Shown here: piece by piece, positions 60,818 to 64,000 of the stretch
Numbering within the stretch: the first letter of the stretch is position 1
Layout of the letters: each line of letters opens with the position of its first letter
Source: Paenibacillus caseinilyticus
GTDB lineage: Bacteria; Bacillota; Bacilli; Paenibacillales; NBRC-103111
Direction of reading: 5' to 3'
NCBI RefSeq assembly: GCF_027533645.1
Contig: NZ_JAQAGY010000005.1
Coordinates: 1 to 64,000 of the forward strand
Length of the DNA stretch: 64,000 bases
Made by a program: the position numbers and the translations under genes
Notes under the pieces: model-generated
What the model saw: only the letters and a program-made list of their open reading frames with translations
Databases searched by the model: none
What the model was told of the DNA's origin: nothing

Positions 60818-63466
60818 ATGAAATTCACACGCCGGAACCTGCACAAACGGATCCGCCCCCTCCTGCTAGGGGCAGTGCTTTATGGATTGGCTGTTGTGGC
60901 CCTTACACACACCGTACCGATGATTTTCGGACTTTATCTTAGTTTTGCCGGCGTATTCCTGATGATCGGATTACGGCTCTTCGGTATTGTTCCGGCTGTC
61001 GTGCTTACCGTCTTGGCGGTTGTTACCGGCAAAGTGCTCGTGGGGCTTCCGCTTTCGGCCTTCTTCCTTGTGCCTGAGGTGGCCCTCACCGGCTGGATCC
61101 TCCGGAACAAGAAGCAATATCTGCTCATCGCCGATCTGCTCTACTGGGGAACAGCGGGCTGGCTGATCTTGTCGGCTGCTTATTATGCGGATGTAGGACA
61201 TGCGGGCCCCGAAACGCTGCTGCTGCTCTTCAAATCGAGTATGTACGGGGCGTTCAATGCCCTCCTCGCCGATATAGCTATATCCTACCTGCCGCTGTAT
61301 CGGCTGGCCGGGTATCGCGCGCCGGATGCTGCGGGCGGCATCTCCTACCAACGGATTCTGTTCCATCTCGTCATGGCAGCGATTCTACTGCCCTTCGTTC
61401 TGCTCATGACCATTGTTAGCTGGTACCAGAATGCTATGATGCTGGAGCGGACCGGCGGGCTGACCGAAGGGCAGGCCATTCAACTGGAACAGGAACTGCG
61501 GACTTGGAATGACGAAGAACTCCGCGGATTGAAGCTTCATTCCTTGCTCGAACTCAGCCGGTTGAACGAGGTGCTGGTGAAGCTCGGCGATAAAGAAGGG
61601 ATCCGCAGTTATGTGATCGACAGCGGAAATATCGTCGCAGCTTCGAATGTGCCTGAGAGGATAAGGAAGCCTTGGGAATGGAAATCGGGATGGCAGCTGC
61701 TTCCCCAGGAACAGCCGGGTCTCTATCTCAGTAGACCGGCTCCGGGACAACAACTGTTCGAGATAGCGGCCTGGCAGGAGTCGAGCTTCTATTACAGCAA
61801 GCCGCTGGAAGGTCTGCCCTACGTGCTTCTGCTCGAAGTGCCGATGGACGTGTATCTCCATGAGCTTCAAGCGCTGCACCTGCTGAATTACACTCTCGTG
61901 CTGCTCTTCCTCTTCGCAGCCGTGATGTTCACGCTGAGCGCATCCCGGCGTCTCACCTCGGTACTGCAGCTGCTGGGTCAGGCTACGGCCGATCTTCCCC
62001 GGAAGCTCAAGGAAGAGGAAGAAATTCATTGGCCGGAGTCCCGGGTAACGGAGGTCCGCCGCCTGACGACCAACTTCCGGGCGATGTCGGGCGAGCTGCT
62101 CAAGATGTTCCGTGAGACGGTCCGGATGAACGGCAGGCTCCAGACCCAGACCGAGCTTCTGAAGGAGTCGGAGCGGCGTCTGGAGCAGCTTGCTTATTAC
62201 GATATGCTGACGGGCCTGCCGAACCGGCTGCACTTCGGCAAATACTTGAGCGAGTGGATGGAGCAGCCCGCTGACCGGGGACTGCTGCTCGGGATTCTCT
62301 TCTTGGATCTCGACCGCTTCAAGCAGGTCAACGATACGTTCGGACATTCGGCCGGAGATGAGCTGCTCATTGCGGTGGCGCAGCGGCTCGCAGCCGGGGT
62401 GAGGCATGCGCCGGTCTTCCGGTTCGGCGGCGACGAGTTCGTCGTGCTGGTTTCCTGCCGGAAGCGAAGCGAAGTGGCGGAGACGGCGGAAGCCGTTCTG
62501 GCGGCGCTGACAGAGCCCGTCATGCTGCAGGGGCAGGAGATCTTCGTCCGCTGCTCCATTGGTATCTCGCTGTTCCCGGGCGACGCGGATGACGCCGACG
62601 GCCTGCTCAAGAATGCGGACGATGCGATGTACGAAGCGAAGGAACGCGGGGGAGGCCACTATGCCTTCTATTCCGAGACGATGAACGGCAGCGCGGCGGA
62701 GCGTCTCCAGCTCGAACAGGCACTGCACCGGGCGCTAGCCGCCGGCGAGTTCGAACTGTTCTACCAGCCCCAGTACAACGGGCTGAGCGGGAAGATCAGC
62801 GGCGTGGAGGCGCTCATCCGCTGGAATCATCCGCAGGAGGGATACATTCCGCCTGCGCGCTTCATTCCCTTGGCCGAGCAGACGGGAGAGATCCGGGCCA
62901 TCGGCGAATGGGTGCTGCGCGAGGCCTGCTTCGAAGGGCAGCGCCTGCAGGAGCGGGCGCCGGGTCTGCTCATGGCGGTGAATCTGTCCCCCCGCCAGCT
63001 TGAACAGCCTGATATTGTGGAGCGGGTCGCCGGGATCCTGCGGGAGTCGGGGCTGCCGCCGCAGCTGCTGGAGCTCGAGATTACGGAGGAATCCTTCATC
63101 CGCCACGAGGAGCGGGCGATGGAGGCACTGCAGCAGTTCAAGGATATGGGCATTCGTCTGGCGATCGACGACTTCGGCACCGGCTACTCTTCCTTCGCCC
63201 AGATGAAACGGCTGATGCCGCATACGCTCAAGATCGACCGGTCGTTCGTCCACGGGATGGACCGGGACATGAGTAACGCATCGATCGTACAGGCCCTGAT
63301 CACGATGGCCCACAGCCTGAAGCTGAAGGTTGTGGGGGAAGGGGTCGAGACGCAGGAGGAGCTGGCGTGCCTGCACGGATTCGGATGCGATGAAATGCAA
63401 GGCTATTACTACAGCAAACCCCTGCCGCGCATACCGTTAGAGCAGCTGTTGAGCGAACTGCTCTAA
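60818..63466 (+). CDS. Membrane GGDEF-EAL cyclic-di-GMP enzyme
   Basis: An 882-aa protein. The N-terminus has about six hydrophobic spans (about 14-150), unlike any MASE domain I can name. Another span at about 180-203 begins an extracytoplasmic segment closed by a span at about 360-378, then a HAMP-like linker. The GGDEF domain has the intact motif at residues 537-541 (FRFGGDEFVVL), so a cyclase is possible; no RxxD inhibitory site is seen at the usual place before it. The EAL domain has EAL at 664-666 (GVEALIRWNH), with MAVNLSP, DDFGTGYSSF, LKIDRSFV and GEGVET, the residues needed for hydrolysis. It could make or break cyclic di-GMP. Confidence 0.92.
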   Translation: MKFTRRNLHKRIRPLLLGAVLYGLAVVALTHTVPMIFGLYLSFAGVFLMIGLRLFGIVPAVVLTVLAVVTGKVLVGLPLSAFFLVPEVALTGWILRNKKQYLLIADLLYWGTAGWLILSAAYYADVGHAGPETLLLLFKSSMYGAFNALLADIAISYLPLYRLAGYRAPDAAGGISYQRILFHLVMAAILLPFVLLMTIVSWYQNAMMLERTGGLTEGQAIQLEQELRTWNDEELRGLKLHSLLELSRLNEVLVKLGDKEGIRSYVIDSGNIVAASNVPERIRKPWEWKSGWQLLPQEQPGLYLSRPAPGQQLFEIAAWQESSFYYSKPLEGLPYVLLLEVPMDVYLHELQALHLLNYTLVLLFLFAAVMFTLSASRRLTSVLQLLGQATADLPRKLKEEEEIHWPESRVTEVRRLTTNFRAMSGELLKMFRETVRMNGRLQTQTELLKESERRLEQLAYYDMLTGLPNRLHFGKYLSEWMEQPADRGLLLGILFLDLDRFKQVNDTFGHSAGDELLIAVAQRLAAGVRHAPVFRFGGDEFVVLVSCRKRSEVAETAEAVLAALTEPVMLQGQEIFVRCSIGISLFPGDADDADGLLKNADDAMYEAKERGGGHYAFYSETMNGSAAERLQLEQALHRALAAGEFELFYQPQYNGLSGKISGVEALIRWNHPQEGYIPPARFIPLAEQTGEIRAIGEWVLREACFEGQRLQERAPGLLMAVNLSPRQLEQPDIVERVAGILRESGLPPQLLELEITEESFIRHEERAMEALQQFKDMGIRLAIDDFGTGYSSFAQMKRLMPHTLKIDRSFVHGMDRDMSNASIVQALITMAHSLKLKVVGEGVETQEELACLHGFGCDEMQGYYYSKPLPRIPLEQLLSELL

Positions 63467-63513
63467 GGAAGGGATGGCGAATCAGGAGGCGGGAGAAGGG
63501 AGGGATAGAAAAG

Positions 63514-64000
63514 ATGAGACATTATCCATGGCCGGGGAACCGGCTGACGGCTGCCGCCGCGCTCACGCTGCTCGCGTTCCTCGGCACGGCCTGCGGACCG
63601 GCCGCCGGCGACACGGCTGCCCAGCTGCCGCAAGCCGCCCAGCTGGAGCGTGCTTACCAGGTCGCTGCCACGGTACCGCAGCTGACGATCTGGACTTATT
63701 ACGACATCTCCCGCGAGGCGGAGGCGTTCCGCTCGAAGCATCCGGAGGTCCAGGTGAATGTGGCGACCTTCCCGCAGAAGGACTATGTGGAGGCCTATCT
63801 GAACGGCCTTGCCGACTCAGCGCCCCCTGACCTCCTGCTCATCGGCAACGAGGACATCGGGGAGTTCAATGCGATTGAAGGTCTGGAGAACCTGGAGGAG
63901 CCCCCTTACGCGGCTGCCGCGTATAAGGAGGCGATTCCCGGCAATCTGTGGAAGCTCTATACCTCCTTCGACCGCGAGCGGTTGATATCCCTTCCGGTCC
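63514..64000 (+). CDS. Extracellular solute-binding lipoprotein (partial, cut by window end)
   Basis: The first 162 codons of a family 1-type solute-binding protein. A signal peptide with a cysteine at about residue 27 (FLGTAC, a slightly unusual lipobox) is followed by QLTIWTYYDISREAEAFRSKHPEVQVNV, the usual opening of ABC sugar-binding proteins, then DYVEAYLNGLADSAPPDLLLIGNEDIGEF. AAGGGAGGGA lies about 10 nt before the ATG. It begins 47 nt after the GGDEF-EAL gene, so the two may be co-transcribed. Substrate unknown. Confidence 0.85.
   Translation, partial: MRHYPWPGNRLTAAAALTLLAFLGTACGPAAGDTAAQLPQAAQLERAYQVAATVPQLTIWTYYDISREAEAFRSKHPEVQVNVATFPQKDYVEAYLNGLADSAPPDLLLIGNEDIGEFNAIEGLENLEEPPYAAAAYKEAIPGNLWKLYTSFDRERLISLPV

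Noticed and set aside
1..64000. CRISPR arrays, transposons, prophage or integrative element boundaries
   Set aside because: No spaced direct repeats, transposase or integrase genes, or flanking duplications were found. Gene order and base use look even across the window.

Overview
The window looks like chromosome of a high-GC, endospore-forming Firmicute of the Paenibacillaceae type. Grounds: a 5S gene behind a 23S 3' end; a purine operon in the Bacillus order purEKBCSQLFMN...D; AGGAGG-type ribosome binding sites throughout; a stalk-domain/3D protein, a WGxxGxxG-CTERM protein and a DUF6483-like protein of kinds common in Paenibacillus; and complete rsbV-rsbW-sigB genes. No prophage, insertion sequence, CRISPR array or tRNA was seen. 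I cannot name the species from sequence alone.

Layout. 1-420: end of an rRNA operon. 603-4960: small surface/wall genes, a decayed ATPase, and a 3D-domain wall protein behind a cyclic-di-AMP-type riboswitch. 5008-19457: the purine operon behind a guanine-type riboswitch. In place of bifunctional PurH it has a separate AICAR transformylase and an archaeal-type (PurO) IMP cyclohydrolase. 20181-25854: a glycosyltransferase, then a Fur-controlled ferric-siderophore ABC system divided over a divergent promoter. 25948-36809: mostly small transcription units (Rrf2 and WYL regulators, thioredoxin, DinB, ring-cleavage dioxygenase, TIM-barrel isomerase, DUF3048 lipoprotein, an ECF sigma/anti-sigma pair, two polysaccharide deacetylases). 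37167-44208: a four-gene signalling operon (REC-PP2C phosphatase, giant hybrid kinase, CheR-type methyltransferase, second hybrid kinase). 44348-47437: a secreted cohesin/dockerin protein. 47737-51308: glgC with a stress protein, a tiny membrane protein, and an extra rsbV/rsbW-like pair. 51503-56239: a nucleoside-type BMP ABC operon. 56497-60414: Dps, a DUF948 protein, rsbV-rsbW-sigB and two small proteins. 60818-64000: a GGDEF-EAL protein and the start of a solute-binding lipoprotein.

The most interesting theme is a general-stress (sigma-B) circuit spread over about 23 kb. The operon at 37167-44208 has the composition of the RsbY-RsbK-RsbM input known from the Bacillus cereus group. The output genes rsbV-rsbW-sigB sit at 57918-59538. 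Several genes (rsbV itself, a DUF948 protein, glgC plus a YflT-like protein, a 52-aa membrane protein, a 106-aa protein, an IDEAL-like protein) are preceded by closely matching promoters of the form GTTTCA or GGTTCA, 13-14 bases, then GGGTAA or GGTTAA. A second RsbV is coupled to an RsbW paralogue whose ATP-site motifs are eroded, suggesting a kinase-dead decoy or adaptor. All of this is inferred from sequence by eye; no search was run.
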